A DNA stretch of 28,411 nucleotides from an uncultured Bacilli bacterium. Its GTDB lineage: Bacteria > Bacillota_I > Bacilli_A > RFN20 > CAG-631. The notes below the pieces were generated by a model that had not been told where the DNA came from, searched no databases, and saw only the letters and a list, made by a program, of their open reading frames with translations. How positions within the stretch are numbered: the first letter of the stretch is position 1; each line of letters starts with the position of its first letter. Where the stretch lies: contig CAKPZU010000014.1 in the NCBI GenBank assembly GCA_934215405.1, positions 1 through 28,411 of the forward strand, written 5' to 3'. Both the position numbers and the translations under genes were made by a program. Below are positions 7,912-17,145 of the stretch, in pieces.

Positions 7912-8571
7912 TTAATTATCTTTAATATAGGCTAAAGCTCTTTTAGTAATAGCCATTGAAATTGATGACATATCAATTTTATTTAATAGTTCTTTAGCTT
8001 CAGTTACCTTACCATCTATATATAAATTATAGCAATCAAGTATTTCAAATAATGATTGATACTTTGTAATTGATTTTTTTACTCTTAAATTATCCTTAAA
8101 GCTTTGAGAATAATTCTTTATATTCTCATATTTGTTAATCGAAAATTCATATGAGGCCTTCCAATAAAAAACTAAAGGAAACATACTAGCTAAAACATCA
8201 TCAAATTTGTTAAAATATTCAACAAATTTATTTTCATCATCTTTTCCAATATAAGCAAGTAATAATAAATATTCATAATAGCTTTTTCTATCTGATAAAA
8301 AAATCCATTTTTTATTAGCCTTTTTGTTACAATATGAAATTAAGTTATCATAATCATCAGTTTTTAATAGCTTATCAACATTTTTATTATCTATCATACA
8401 AAAAATAAATAGTCCTAAAATAATTAACAAGCATAAAGCCATTAAGCCAAGACAAATATATGTTACTATTTTAAGCCAATTTTGTTCTCCACCTTGAGAT
8501 CTTAAAATAAACAAAACTATAATACTTATAAAAAATGTATATCCTACTACTTTTAAGCCTTTACTTTGCAT
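7912..8571 (-). CDS. Membrane-anchored protein of unknown function with helical tail
   Basis: A 219-residue protein. Two hydrophobic helices lie near the N-terminus (about 8-24 and 33-58). The remaining 160 residues are soluble-looking and Lys/Asp/Tyr-rich, with a helical pattern that could form TPR-like repeats (for example around 95-130 and 150-215), probably cytoplasmic. I do not recognise a family. The ATG has an excellent GGAGG site eight bases upstream and starts 11 bases after the rsmG stop; its own stop is one base before the glycerate kinase start. It is thus embedded in the operon. Possible roles include scaffolding or protein quality control, but nothing in the sequence decides this. 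Confidence 0.7.
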   Translation of the reverse strand: MQSKGLKVVGYTFFISIIVLFILRSQGGEQNWLKIVTYICLGLMALCLLIILGLFIFCMIDNKNVDKLLKTDDYDNLISYCNKKANKKWIFLSDRKSYYEYLLLLAYIGKDDENKFVEYFNKFDDVLASMFPLVFYWKASYEFSINKYENIKNYSQSFKDNLRVKKSITKYQSLFEILDCYNLYIDGKVTEAKELLNKIDMSSISMAITKRALAYIKDN

Positions 8572-8582
8572 ATAATTACCTC

Positions 8583-9269
8583 CTACAGTGGTTTTTTCTT
8601 TATTAAAGCATAATTCCTTGGATATTTATTATCAACACTATCTATTTTTTTAAAGAAAAGATTAATTGAAGGATTAATTTCTTCTTTTTTAACTAATTCA
8701 AGCTTTAATGTTTTTAAAGCATTTTTAGCTTCATTTAATTCAAAAATTCCTTTTTCACCCTTCATAGCAATAAAGGTTCCATTAACCTTTATTATTTGAC
8801 AAACAAGTTCGGCTAAAACATTTAATCTTGCTACTGCTCTAGCACTAACTATATCAAATGTTTCTTTATATTGAGATGAAATATCCTCAACACGCTTAAT
8901 TACTAAATTAACATCCTTTAAATTAAGCTTATCTATAACAACCCTTAAAAATTCCATTCTTTTATTTAAAGGATCAATAATTGTAAGCTTCATATTAGGA
9001 AAAACAATCTTTAAAGGAATAGAAGGAAAGCCTGCTCCTGCTCCTACATCACAAAAATGTAAATTGTTAAAATCATTATTAAAGGCAATTGTTAAGGAAT
9101 TATAAAAATGTCTTTCATAAACTAAATCTTCTTCAATAACAGCTGTTAGATCCATAACCTTATTATATTCATTTAAAAGATGAAAATACAAATCAAATTG
9201 TTCTTCCATTTGATCTGTTAATATTATATTAACCTCTTTTAACTTTTCTTTAAATTGTCTCTTATCCAT
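8583..9269 (-). CDS. rsmG: 16S rRNA (guanine-527-N7) methyltransferase
   Basis: A 228-residue SAM-dependent methyltransferase of the GidB/RsmG family, which methylates N7 of G527 in 16S rRNA near the decoding centre. The SAM-binding motif I is DVGAGAGFPSIPLKI (74-88); family members usually read D.GSGAGFPG, so the S after FP is a minor variation. IIDPLNKRMEFLR carries the acidic residue of motif II, and SARAVARLNVLAEL is the family's conserved catalytic-domain segment. Length is typical. It starts one base after mnmG ends, the widely conserved mnmG-rsmG pair. Confidence 0.95.
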   Translation of the reverse strand: MDKRQFKEKLKEVNIILTDQMEEQFDLYFHLLNEYNKVMDLTAVIEEDLVYERHFYNSLTIAFNNDFNNLHFCDVGAGAGFPSIPLKIVFPNMKLTIIDPLNKRMEFLRVVIDKLNLKDVNLVIKRVEDISSQYKETFDIVSARAVARLNVLAELVCQIIKVNGTFIAMKGEKGIFELNEAKNALKTLKLELVKKEEINPSINLFFKKIDSVDNKYPRNYALIKKKPL

Positions 9270-9270
9270 A

Positions 9271-11124
9271 TTATCTTAATTTTAAATAAACCATTAAAAC
9301 ACTAATATCAGCTGGATTAACTCCAGAAATTCTACAAGCTTGTCCTATTGTTTCTGGTCTAATTTCCTTTAATTTAGCTCTAGCTTCAATTGCTAAATGC
9401 TTAATATCATCATAATCGATATTACTTGGAATCTTATGTGATTCAAGCCTATTTTGCTCCATTGCTTCTTTTTCTTGCTTTTTTAAATAGCCTTCATATT
9501 TAATTTGAATTTCACATTCATCAATTACATCCTTATTATAAGCTGTAATATTTATTAGCTTTAAAACATCATATAAAGAAATAAATGGCCTTTTAATTAA
9601 ATTATCATAAGTCATTCCTATAATAACATCATTATAGCCATTATCCTTACAATAATTAATTAGCTCTTCATTTTTAACAACCTTATTATTTTTTAAATAA
9701 TCCTTTAATTCTTCAATTTGTTTTACTTTTAAAGCAAATTTATCATAGACTTCTTGAGATATTAAACCAACATCATAGCCATATTTTCTTAATCTTAAAT
9801 CAGCATTATCATGCCTTAATAATAAACGATATTCTGAACGTGATGTTAATAATCTATAAGGCTCATTAGTACCTTTAGTAACTAAATCATCAATCATTAA
9901 GCCAATATAAGATTCATTTCTTTTTAAAATTAATGGCTCTTTATTTTGAATCTTTCTAACAGCATTAATACCAGCTATTATTCCTTGTCCTGCTGCTTCT
10001 TCATAACCAGATGTTCCATTAATTTGTCCAGCAGTAAATAAGTTTTCGATTAGCTTAGTTTCTAATGATAATTTTAATTGTGTTGGATAAATTGCATCAT
10101 ATTCAATAGCATATGCATAATGAATAAACTTAGCATTTTCAAGCCCTGGTAATGAATGAACCATTATTTCTTGAATATCATGTGGCATTGATGTTGAAAA
10201 GCCTTGGATATAGACTGAATCATTACTAGCTGATTCTGGTTCTAAAAATAATTGATGTCTTTCCTTATCAGCAAAACGAACGATTTTATCTTCAATTGAA
10301 GGACAATATCTAGGTCCTCTTCCTTTAATATTTCCAGAATACATTGCTGATTTTAAAATATTATCCTGAATAATCTTTTTTGTTTCACTAGTTGTATGAA
10401 TTAAATAGCAAGGTAATTGCTTTGTTAGTGGTATATAGCTATCTGTTTCATAAGAAAAAGCAAGATTAGCATCAGTACCAAGTTGAATTTCTGCCTTACT
10501 ATAATCGATTGATTCACTTTTTACTCTTGGTGGTGTACCTGTTTTAAGCCTTAATAGCTTAAAGCCTAAGCTTTCTAAAAATGGTGATAAGCCTTTAGCA
10601 CTTCTTTGGCCAAATGGTCCACTTTCTTTAACATCATTGCCAACAAGTATTGTTGATTCAAGATATGTACCAGTTGTTAATATAGTTGCAAGAGAAGTTA
10701 TTTCATTATTATTTTCATCAATAACTCCAAAGCATTTATTATCTTTAATAATAAGTCTTTTAACCATTGTTTCAATTAAGGTAACATTCTTTTCATTTTT
10801 TAAAACATCCTGCATATATTTTGGATATTTTAGCTTGTCGATTTGCGCTCTTAAGCATTGCACACCTGGTCCTTTGGCTGTGTTTAGCATTTTCATTTGT
10901 AAATATGTGTTATCAGTAGTTCTACCCATTTGTCCACCAAGGGCATCAACCTCACGAACAACAACCCCCTTTGCTGGCCCTCCAATTGAAGGATTACAAG
11001 GAGTTTGTCCTATATTATTAATATCTAAAGAGATTAAGCATGCCTTATAGCCCATTCTTGCAACTGCAAGGGTTGCTTCAATTCCAGCATGTCCACCTCC
11101 TACGACAATAACATCATAATCCAT
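9271..11124 (-). CDS. mnmG: tRNA 5-carboxymethylaminomethyluridine synthesis enzyme MnmG
   Basis: A 617-residue FAD enzyme that works with MnmE to install (carboxymethyl)aminomethyl groups at U34 of tRNAs reading split codon boxes. The Rossmann FAD motif is VVGGGHAGIE (8-17). CNPSIGGPAKG (43-53) holds one family cysteine, and RGPRYCPSIEDK (around 270) holds the catalytic cysteine region. The C-terminal part is the MnmE/tRNA-binding helical domain (YDDIKHLAIEARAKL, RPETIGQACRISGVNPADISVL). Length is normal (about 620-630). Its partner gene mnmE is also in the window but 14 kb away on the other strand (25055-26389), rather than next door as in many bacteria. The gap to proS is 23 bases. Confidence 0.97.
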   Translation of the reverse strand: MDYDVIVVGGGHAGIEATLAVARMGYKACLISLDINNIGQTPCNPSIGGPAKGVVVREVDALGGQMGRTTDNTYLQMKMLNTAKGPGVQCLRAQIDKLKYPKYMQDVLKNEKNVTLIETMVKRLIIKDNKCFGVIDENNNEITSLATILTTGTYLESTILVGNDVKESGPFGQRSAKGLSPFLESLGFKLLRLKTGTPPRVKSESIDYSKAEIQLGTDANLAFSYETDSYIPLTKQLPCYLIHTTSETKKIIQDNILKSAMYSGNIKGRGPRYCPSIEDKIVRFADKERHQLFLEPESASNDSVYIQGFSTSMPHDIQEIMVHSLPGLENAKFIHYAYAIEYDAIYPTQLKLSLETKLIENLFTAGQINGTSGYEEAAGQGIIAGINAVRKIQNKEPLILKRNESYIGLMIDDLVTKGTNEPYRLLTSRSEYRLLLRHDNADLRLRKYGYDVGLISQEVYDKFALKVKQIEELKDYLKNNKVVKNEELINYCKDNGYNDVIIGMTYDNLIKRPFISLYDVLKLINITAYNKDVIDECEIQIKYEGYLKKQEKEAMEQNRLESHKIPSNIDYDDIKHLAIEARAKLKEIRPETIGQACRISGVNPADISVLMVYLKLR

Positions 11125-11147
11125 AAACGCCCACCACCAATCTTATA

Positions 11148-12851
11148 TTAAGCTTCTTCTTTTACTTTATTTATTACTTCATTAATAGCTTCATCTATTG
11201 TCTTTTCACTCTTAATGTTATCTTTTCTTACTTTATATTCAACAATTCCTTCATTAGCTCTTCTACCAACTGTAATAATTAAAGGAATTCCAATTAAATC
11301 CCAATCCTTAAATTTAAAGCCAACCTTAGCATCTCTATCATCTAAGACAACTTCAATTTTATTAGCAAGTAAGGTTTCATACATTGAATCAGAAACCTTT
11401 CTTATTGTTTCATCATTATAATTTGTTGCAATAATTACTACATGATATGGAGCTACATTAAGTGGCCAGCAAATACCATATTCATCATGGTTTTGTTCAA
11501 TAATAGCTGACATAGTTCTTGTAACACCAATTCCATAGCAACCCATAACCATTGGCTTTTCTTCACCTTTTTCATTTAAGAAAGTACATCTCATAGGTAA
11601 AGAATATTTAGTTTTTAATTTAAATATTTGTCCTACCTCAATACCTCTTTCAGCCTTTAAAGGCTTGCCACAAACAGGACATAAGTCATTTTCATGAACA
11701 TCCTTTAAATCAACAATCTTAAATGGAGTATAATCTCTATTTATATTAACATTCATTAAGTGAGTATCTTTAATATTAGCACCAACTATCATATTTTTCA
11801 TGTTAGCTAGCTCACTATCAACATAAACATCCATCTTACTATTAACTGGTCCTATAAAGCCATTTACAGAATTATAGCGAGTAACTTCCTCTTCAGTTGC
11901 TAAATAAACCTCATGCTCAGCAGCATTTAAAGCATTACATACCTTAATAAAGTTAACCTCTCTATCGCCTCTAATTAAAAACATTGAAGGCTTACCATTA
12001 CATGAATAAACAACTGCTTTAGCAATATCCTTGCTTGAAACATTTAAAAATTTAGTTAAGTCTTCAATAGTTTTTACATTTGGAGTAGCTACTTCTTTAA
12101 CTTCCTTTAATTCTTCTTCAGTTTTATAAGTATCATCCTTAGTATTAGCTTTTTCCTCATCAGCAGCATAGCCACAAGTACAATAAATGATATTTGATTC
12201 ACCAACATCACTTAAAGCCATGAATTGATGAGATTCACTTCCACCAATTGCACCAGTATCAGCAAGTACTACTTGATAATTAACATGTAAACGAGTAAAA
12301 ATCTTACTATAAGCAGCATACATATTTTTATAAGAATCATCAAGGCCATTATCATCAACATCAAAAGAATATGCATCCTTCATAATGAATTCTCTTCCTC
12401 TCATTAAGCCAAAGCGAGGACGTAATTCATCACGATATTTAGTTTGAATTTGATATAAATTTAATGGTAAAGCTTTATATGATTTTACTTCATTTTTTAC
12501 AAGATTAGTAAAGATTTCTTCATGTGTTGGACCTAAGCAAAATTCACGATCATGACGATCCTTAAAACGAATTAATTCTGGTCCATATTTACTCCATCTT
12601 TTAGATTCTTCCCATAATTCTTTAGGTTGAATAGCACTTGATAAAATTTCAAGTCCACCAGCATTATCCATTTCCTCACGAATTATATTTTCAATCTTTC
12701 TTAATGTTCTTAAGCCAAGTGGCAAATAATTATAAACTCCAGCGACAAGCTTTCTTATCATACCAGCTCTAATTAATAAAATATGAGAAGAAATTTGGGC
12801 TTCTTGTGGTGCTTCCTTTAAGGTAGCTAATAACATCTTACTTGCTTTCAT
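11148..12851 (-). CDS. proS: Prolyl-tRNA synthetase (bacterial type, with editing domain)
   Basis: A 567-residue class II synthetase that charges tRNA-Pro. LGPTHEE (106-112) and the motif 2 loop FGLMRGREFIMKDAYSFD (137-154) form the active site, and motif 3 is near GCYGIGVTRTMSAI (around 440). The length and the roughly 150-residue block between motifs 2 and 3 (about 225-385, with the ybaK-type segment AKAVVYSCNGKPSMFLIRGDREVN) show the bacterial ProRS form with its cis-editing domain, which removes alanine mischarged onto tRNA-Pro. The anticodon-binding domain is C-terminal. It lies 8 bases after metG, so two synthetases are co-transcribed. Confidence 0.97.
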   Translation of the reverse strand: MKASKMLLATLKEAPQEAQISSHILLIRAGMIRKLVAGVYNYLPLGLRTLRKIENIIREEMDNAGGLEILSSAIQPKELWEESKRWSKYGPELIRFKDRHDREFCLGPTHEEIFTNLVKNEVKSYKALPLNLYQIQTKYRDELRPRFGLMRGREFIMKDAYSFDVDDNGLDDSYKNMYAAYSKIFTRLHVNYQVVLADTGAIGGSESHQFMALSDVGESNIIYCTCGYAADEEKANTKDDTYKTEEELKEVKEVATPNVKTIEDLTKFLNVSSKDIAKAVVYSCNGKPSMFLIRGDREVNFIKVCNALNAAEHEVYLATEEEVTRYNSVNGFIGPVNSKMDVYVDSELANMKNMIVGANIKDTHLMNVNINRDYTPFKIVDLKDVHENDLCPVCGKPLKAERGIEVGQIFKLKTKYSLPMRCTFLNEKGEEKPMVMGCYGIGVTRTMSAIIEQNHDEYGICWPLNVAPYHVVIIATNYNDETIRKVSDSMYETLLANKIEVVLDDRDAKVGFKFKDWDLIGIPLIITVGRRANEGIVEYKVRKDNIKSEKTIDEAINEVINKVKEEA

Positions 12852-12859
12852 ATAAATTC

Positions 12860-14455
12860 CTACTTTCTTGTATAAATATTTTCTTTCATTCTTTCAATTT
12901 CAACTTTTGCATCAAGTCTTAAATAGGCTGGAGTTAATTCATCAGCAATTTTAATATTTCCAAGCTGACCAAATGGTAATTTAATTGCTTCATAATTTCT
13001 TAAAGCTGAAGGTACGTTTAGCATATCTAAGATTTTTACAGCACCGTTAGTTAAAAATGGTGATAATAATACAGAAAATGTATAAATAGCATTTGCTAAA
13101 TGATTCATAACTGATGCTAATTCTTCTTTTTTAGCTTCATCCTTTGCTAAAGCCCAAGGCTTTGTATCATCAATATATTTATTAGTTTTATCAATACCTT
13201 CAAAGACACATGCAATAGCATTAGTAATATCATAATTATCCATTTTTTCAAAGAACATTTTCTTAGTTAAATCAACGCTTGCTTCAAGACCAGCATCAAA
13301 TTCATTAACTTGTCCTTTATATGGAGGAATTACTCCATCAAAATATTTTTTTATCATTGATAAGCTTCTATGAGCTAAGTTACCATAATTATTAGCTAAA
13401 TCAGCATTACAGCGTTCAACAAATTGCTCTGGTGTAAACATTCCATCCTCACAGAATGGAATTTCACGAAGTAAATAATAACGTAGCATATCCATACCAT
13501 ACATTTCAATTAATGGACGAGGATAAATAACATTACCCTTTGATTTACTCATTTTTCCATCCTTCATAACAATCCAACCATGTACTAAAAATTTATCAGG
13601 TAATGGTAAATTTAAAGCCATTAAGAATACTGGCCAATAAAGAAGATGGAATCTTGTAATTTCTTTTCCTAATACATGAACCTTTTCATGATTATTTAAC
13701 CAATATTTTTTAAATAATTCATCATTAGAAGTATCATATCCTAAGGCTGAAATATAGTTTAATAAAGCATCTAACCAAACATAAACAACATGCCTTGGAT
13801 TTTCCTTTACCTTAACTCCCCAATCAAATGAAGTTCTTGAAACACATAAGTCTTCAAGTCCTACTTCAATAAAGTTATTAAATACTTCCTTTAAACGAGA
13901 TGAAGGAGTAACAATATCACTATGCTCTAAATAAAATTTCTTTAAACGATCACTATATTTAGACATTTTAAAGAAATAAGCTTCTTCAGTTTCTTTTTTA
14001 ACTTCTCTTCCACAATCAGGGCATTTGCCATCAACTAATTGTGTTTGGGTAAAGAATGATTCACATTCCTTACAATACCAGCCTTCATATTCACCAAGAT
14101 AAATATCTCCAGTTTTTAAAAAATATGAGAAAACATCTTGAACAACCTTTTCATGACGAGGTTGTGTTGTTCTAATAAAATCAGTATTAGTAATTTCTAA
14201 ATCCTTCCAAAGGCTTATTATTTCATTTGCCATATTATCTACATATTCTTGTGGTGTAATATTATTTTCACTAGCCTTTGTTTGAATTTTTTGACCATGC
14301 TCATCTGTTCCTGTTAAGAAATAAACATCATAGCCACAAGCTCTTTTATAACGAGCTATAGCATCACACATAAATGTTGTATAGGTATGACCAATATGTA
14401 AATTTCCACTAGGATAATATATTGGTGTCGAAATATAAAATGTTTTGTTACTCAT
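12860..14455 (-). CDS. metG: Methionyl-tRNA synthetase
   Basis: A 531-residue class I synthetase that charges initiator and elongator tRNA-Met. HIGH is exact (H20-H23) and KMSKS is exact (301-305). A single zinc knuckle with C128, C131, C145 and C148 (CKEC...CPDC) lies in the connective domain. The protein ends soon after the anticodon-binding helical domain, so it lacks the C-terminal EMAP/Trbp111-like tRNA-binding domain found in longer MetRS such as the 660-residue Bacillus enzyme. In Bacillus metG is directly upstream of tatD and rnmV; here those genes are about 11 kb away on the other strand. Gap to rsmI is three bases. Confidence 0.97.
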   Translation of the reverse strand: MSNKTFYISTPIYYPSGNLHIGHTYTTFMCDAIARYKRACGYDVYFLTGTDEHGQKIQTKASENNITPQEYVDNMANEIISLWKDLEITNTDFIRTTQPRHEKVVQDVFSYFLKTGDIYLGEYEGWYCKECESFFTQTQLVDGKCPDCGREVKKETEEAYFFKMSKYSDRLKKFYLEHSDIVTPSSRLKEVFNNFIEVGLEDLCVSRTSFDWGVKVKENPRHVVYVWLDALLNYISALGYDTSNDELFKKYWLNNHEKVHVLGKEITRFHLLYWPVFLMALNLPLPDKFLVHGWIVMKDGKMSKSKGNVIYPRPLIEMYGMDMLRYYLLREIPFCEDGMFTPEQFVERCNADLANNYGNLAHRSLSMIKKYFDGVIPPYKGQVNEFDAGLEASVDLTKKMFFEKMDNYDITNAIACVFEGIDKTNKYIDDTKPWALAKDEAKKEELASVMNHLANAIYTFSVLLSPFLTNGAVKILDMLNVPSALRNYEAIKLPFGQLGNIKIADELTPAYLRLDAKVEIERMKENIYTRK

Positions 14456-14458
14456 ATT

Positions 14459-15313
14459 TTATTCTCCTTTTAAATTATGATATAGTTGGTATAATTCTTT
14501 TTTATTAACATTGTTTTCTTTAGCAACTTTTACAATTGCATCTTTTTTATAATAGCCTTCTTTGATTAATTTATCTATTAAAGGAATTAAGCTATTTAAG
14601 TCTACCTCTTTATTTATTTGCTCATATCCTTTTACTACTAAAACCATTTCTCCCTTTAATGTTTCACAAATAGGAATGATTTCACTTATATTTCCTCTTA
14701 TAAATTCCTCAAATTTCTTGGTTAGTTCACGACATAAGCAAACATATCTATCACCAAAGATTTCATACATATCCTCTAAGCAAGCTTTTATTTTATGAGG
14801 AGATTGATAAAAAATCATTGTATCCTTAAATGTTTTTAAGCCTTCAAGTTCTTTTTTTCTTTGACTAGAAATTGGATTTAAAAAGCCATAGAAGTAAAAG
14901 TGAGTTGTATCTAAACCACTAGCTATTAAGCTATGAATTAAAGCACTTGGGCCATTTACAACTACAACATTAAAGTCATGTGAAATAACTTCTTTGATTA
15001 TTATATGCCCCGGATCTGAAATACCAGGATAGCCAGCATCTGACATAAAAGCTACGTTATAATTATTATTTAAATATTCAAGGACTTTAAGTGAGCTTTG
15101 CTTTTCAATATTTTCATAAGCACTATAAAGTTCCTTTTTGATATTTAAATGTAAAAGTAATTGACCGCTTACTCTAGTATCCTCACAAAAGATACATTTA
15201 GAATCATTAATAGCTTCAATTACTCGCGGTGAAATTTCACTTAAATTACCTATTGGTGTAGCTATTATATATAAAATAGGCCTATTATTTACAAAGCTTT
15301 GTTGGCGGAACAT
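14459..15313 (-). CDS. rsmI: 16S rRNA (cytidine-1402-2'-O) methyltransferase
   Basis: A 284-residue member of the SAM-dependent tetrapyrrole-methylase-fold family. RsmI adds the 2'-O-methyl group to C1402 in the ribosomal P site. Diagnostic stretches are LYIIATPIGNLSEISPRVI (from about residue 14), CEDTRVSGQLLLHL, and FMSDAGYPGISDPGHIII, the SAM-binding core. The start at 15313 has AAGGAAG eight bases upstream and lies inside the 3' end of ricT, overlapping it by 29 bases; this start is preferred over later ones because the next in-frame segments are already conserved. Overlap implies translational coupling. Same neighbour order (ricT then rsmI) as in other Bacilli. Confidence 0.94.
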   Translation of the reverse strand: MFRQQSFVNNRPILYIIATPIGNLSEISPRVIEAINDSKCIFCEDTRVSGQLLLHLNIKKELYSAYENIEKQSSLKVLEYLNNNYNVAFMSDAGYPGISDPGHIIIKEVISHDFNVVVVNGPSALIHSLIASGLDTTHFYFYGFLNPISSQRKKELEGLKTFKDTMIFYQSPHKIKACLEDMYEIFGDRYVCLCRELTKKFEEFIRGNISEIIPICETLKGEMVLVVKGYEQINKEVDLNSLIPLIDKLIKEGYYKKDAIVKVAKENNVNKKELYQLYHNLKGE

Positions 15314-16163
15314 TACTTACTTCCTTAAAGTATTCATCAAAAGTGATAAATACTGAATTTTCCTTATTTTCAAGTTTCATAGTTTTTGATAAAACGTTCA
15401 TAGAGGTAATTTTGTATTCTTCATCCTTGTATTTACATCTTAAGCCAAGCTTTGGTAAGCCAACCCTTAATTCACTATATAAGGTATCTTCATATTTTAA
15501 GCAACAGATTAGCTTTCCACATTGGCCAGATAGCTTAGATATATTTAAAGCTAATAATTGGTTTTTAGCCATATTTATACTAATACCTTCAAAGTCAGAT
15601 AAAAATGTTGAACAGCAAAGTGGAAGCCCACAAGGGCCAAGTCCTCCAACTGTTTTAGCTCTATCTCTTGCTCCTATTTGCTTTAATTCTATACGGCAAT
15701 GAAGCTTTGAGGCTAAAACCTTTAATAATTCTCTAAAATCAATTCTTTCATCAGCTATATAGGTAAATATTACCTTAGTGCTATCAAGAGTATATTCAGC
15801 TGATACTAAATGCATATCTAGCTTTTCTTCATTAACGCTAATGTTAAATATTTTTTCAGCAACCTTAGCACTTTGAAGTGCTTGCTTATAAGCTTCTATG
15901 TCTTCATTAGTAGCAACTCTTATTATTGGCTTTAAAACAGTTTCTAGCTTTACATCATCTATTTTCTTAGCAGCAGCCTTTATAGTTGCAAGTTCTACTC
16001 CTCTAACAGTTTCAACAACTATAGGAGTATTTATTTTTAAGCTATCATCATCGCTTCCAAAGTAATATGTTTGTAAAGCCTTTTTAAAGCTAACACCATA
16101 AACATATTTATAGGCTTTTACAGCTTCTTCTGTATTTACATTATTTATTTGTTCATTATCCAT
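15285..16163 (-). CDS. ricT: Regulatory iron-sulfur-containing complex subunit RicT (PSP1 family, YaaT)
   Basis: A 292-residue PSP1-domain protein. In Bacillus subtilis RicT acts with RicA and RicF in a complex that carries [4Fe-4S] clusters, binds RNase Y, and is needed for maturation of several mRNAs, competence and sporulation. The conserved cysteines are present: C178 in GGLGPCGLP, C183-C184, C215 in SGQCGKL, and C220-C221. The C-terminal part (230-292) adds a small beta-rich tail. Length matches YaaT (about 275). It sits four bases after holB, as in Bacillus (holB-yaaT). RicA and RicF are not in the window, so whether the whole complex exists here cannot be told. Confidence 0.93.
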   Translation of the reverse strand: MDNEQINNVNTEEAVKAYKYVYGVSFKKALQTYYFGSDDDSLKINTPIVVETVRGVELATIKAAAKKIDDVKLETVLKPIIRVATNEDIEAYKQALQSAKVAEKIFNISVNEEKLDMHLVSAEYTLDSTKVIFTYIADERIDFRELLKVLASKLHCRIELKQIGARDRAKTVGGLGPCGLPLCCSTFLSDFEGISINMAKNQLLALNISKLSGQCGKLICCLKYEDTLYSELRVGLPKLGLRCKYKDEEYKITSMNVLSKTMKLENKENSVFITFDEYFKEVSNVPPTKLCK

Positions 16164-16167
16164 AGTC

Positions 16168-17145
16168 TCATCTCCTTAATAAATTGATGAGTAGTTTATC
16201 AAACACTAAATTTTTATTAGCATTTGATACTAAATCAATTTTAGCATTTGTAATATCGTTTATCATATAATCAAAATGGTTATATGTTTTAGATATTTTT
16301 AAAATTTCTTCATTAAAGAAATTTAATTTATATTCACTATCTTCTTTTTTTATTAAAGCTTGCATTATACAAGCTTCAAGCATATCTAAAAATAGCTCAT
16401 ATTCATCATTTGTTGTTAAAATCTTAAAGCCTTTTGTTTGAAAATTTATAATGAAATTATCATTTTTATCTTTAAGATAATTTAAAGATTCCTTTAGCAA
16501 TTGCTTAATATCCTTATATTTAGGATCATTTAAGATATTTACACTTTTTTCAATATCATTTGATACCTTAGCAATTAAATAAGCATCATCACTTGCAAAG
16601 CTTGAAGATATTAAATAATTTACTAAATCATCACTATAAAGCTCTTTAAGCTTAATTATTTGACAACGAGAAACTATTGTTTGTAAGATTGAATCAACTG
16701 AATTTGTTGTAAAAAGTGCCACTATATTACTAGATGGCTCTTCAATAAATTTTAACAATTTATTTAAAGAAGCAATTGGTGCTTTTTCAATTAAATCAAT
16801 AATATAAACTTTAACATTTCCGTCCTCTAATGGTGATTTATTAAATTCTTCCTGTAAGGACATTACTTCATTAGTCTTTAATTGTTCACCACTAATAATT
16901 TTTAAATCAGCATAGGAATTATCATCAACCTTTTTACAATGAATACAATTTAAGCAAGCAAAGCCATCTTCATCCTTGTGATTACAAATCAAGCTTTTAG
17001 CCATAAAAATTGCCACTTTTAAGATTGGAAGTCCTTTAGCACCACTAATTAAGTAAGCATGTGAGGTTTTATTGTTTTTAAATGAGTTTTTTAATGTTTT
17101 ATAAACAACTTCTTGTTTTTCCTTTAAGTAGCTTTTAATTTCCAT
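16168..17145 (-). CDS. holB: DNA polymerase III delta-prime subunit
   Basis: A 325-residue clamp-loader subunit that helps place the sliding clamp on primed DNA. Zinc-binding cysteines C54, C64, C67 and C70 are all present, and SRCQIIKL is the usual sensor region (VSRCQ). The phosphate-binding loop is degenerate: residues 34-43 read SGAKGLPILK, with no GKT/GKS. Many delta-prime subunits bind ATP poorly or not at all, so this fits its role as a stator rather than an ATPase. The gene overlaps tmk by 11 bases and leads into ricT, the order seen in many Bacilli. Confidence 0.92.
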   Translation of the reverse strand: MEIKSYLKEKQEVVYKTLKNSFKNNKTSHAYLISGAKGLPILKVAIFMAKSLICNHKDEDGFACLNCIHCKKVDDNSYADLKIISGEQLKTNEVMSLQEEFNKSPLEDGNVKVYIIDLIEKAPIASLNKLLKFIEEPSSNIVALFTTNSVDSILQTIVSRCQIIKLKELYSDDLVNYLISSSFASDDAYLIAKVSNDIEKSVNILNDPKYKDIKQLLKESLNYLKDKNDNFIINFQTKGFKILTTNDEYELFLDMLEACIMQALIKKEDSEYKLNFFNEEILKISKTYNHFDYMINDITNAKIDLVSNANKNLVFDKLLINLLRR

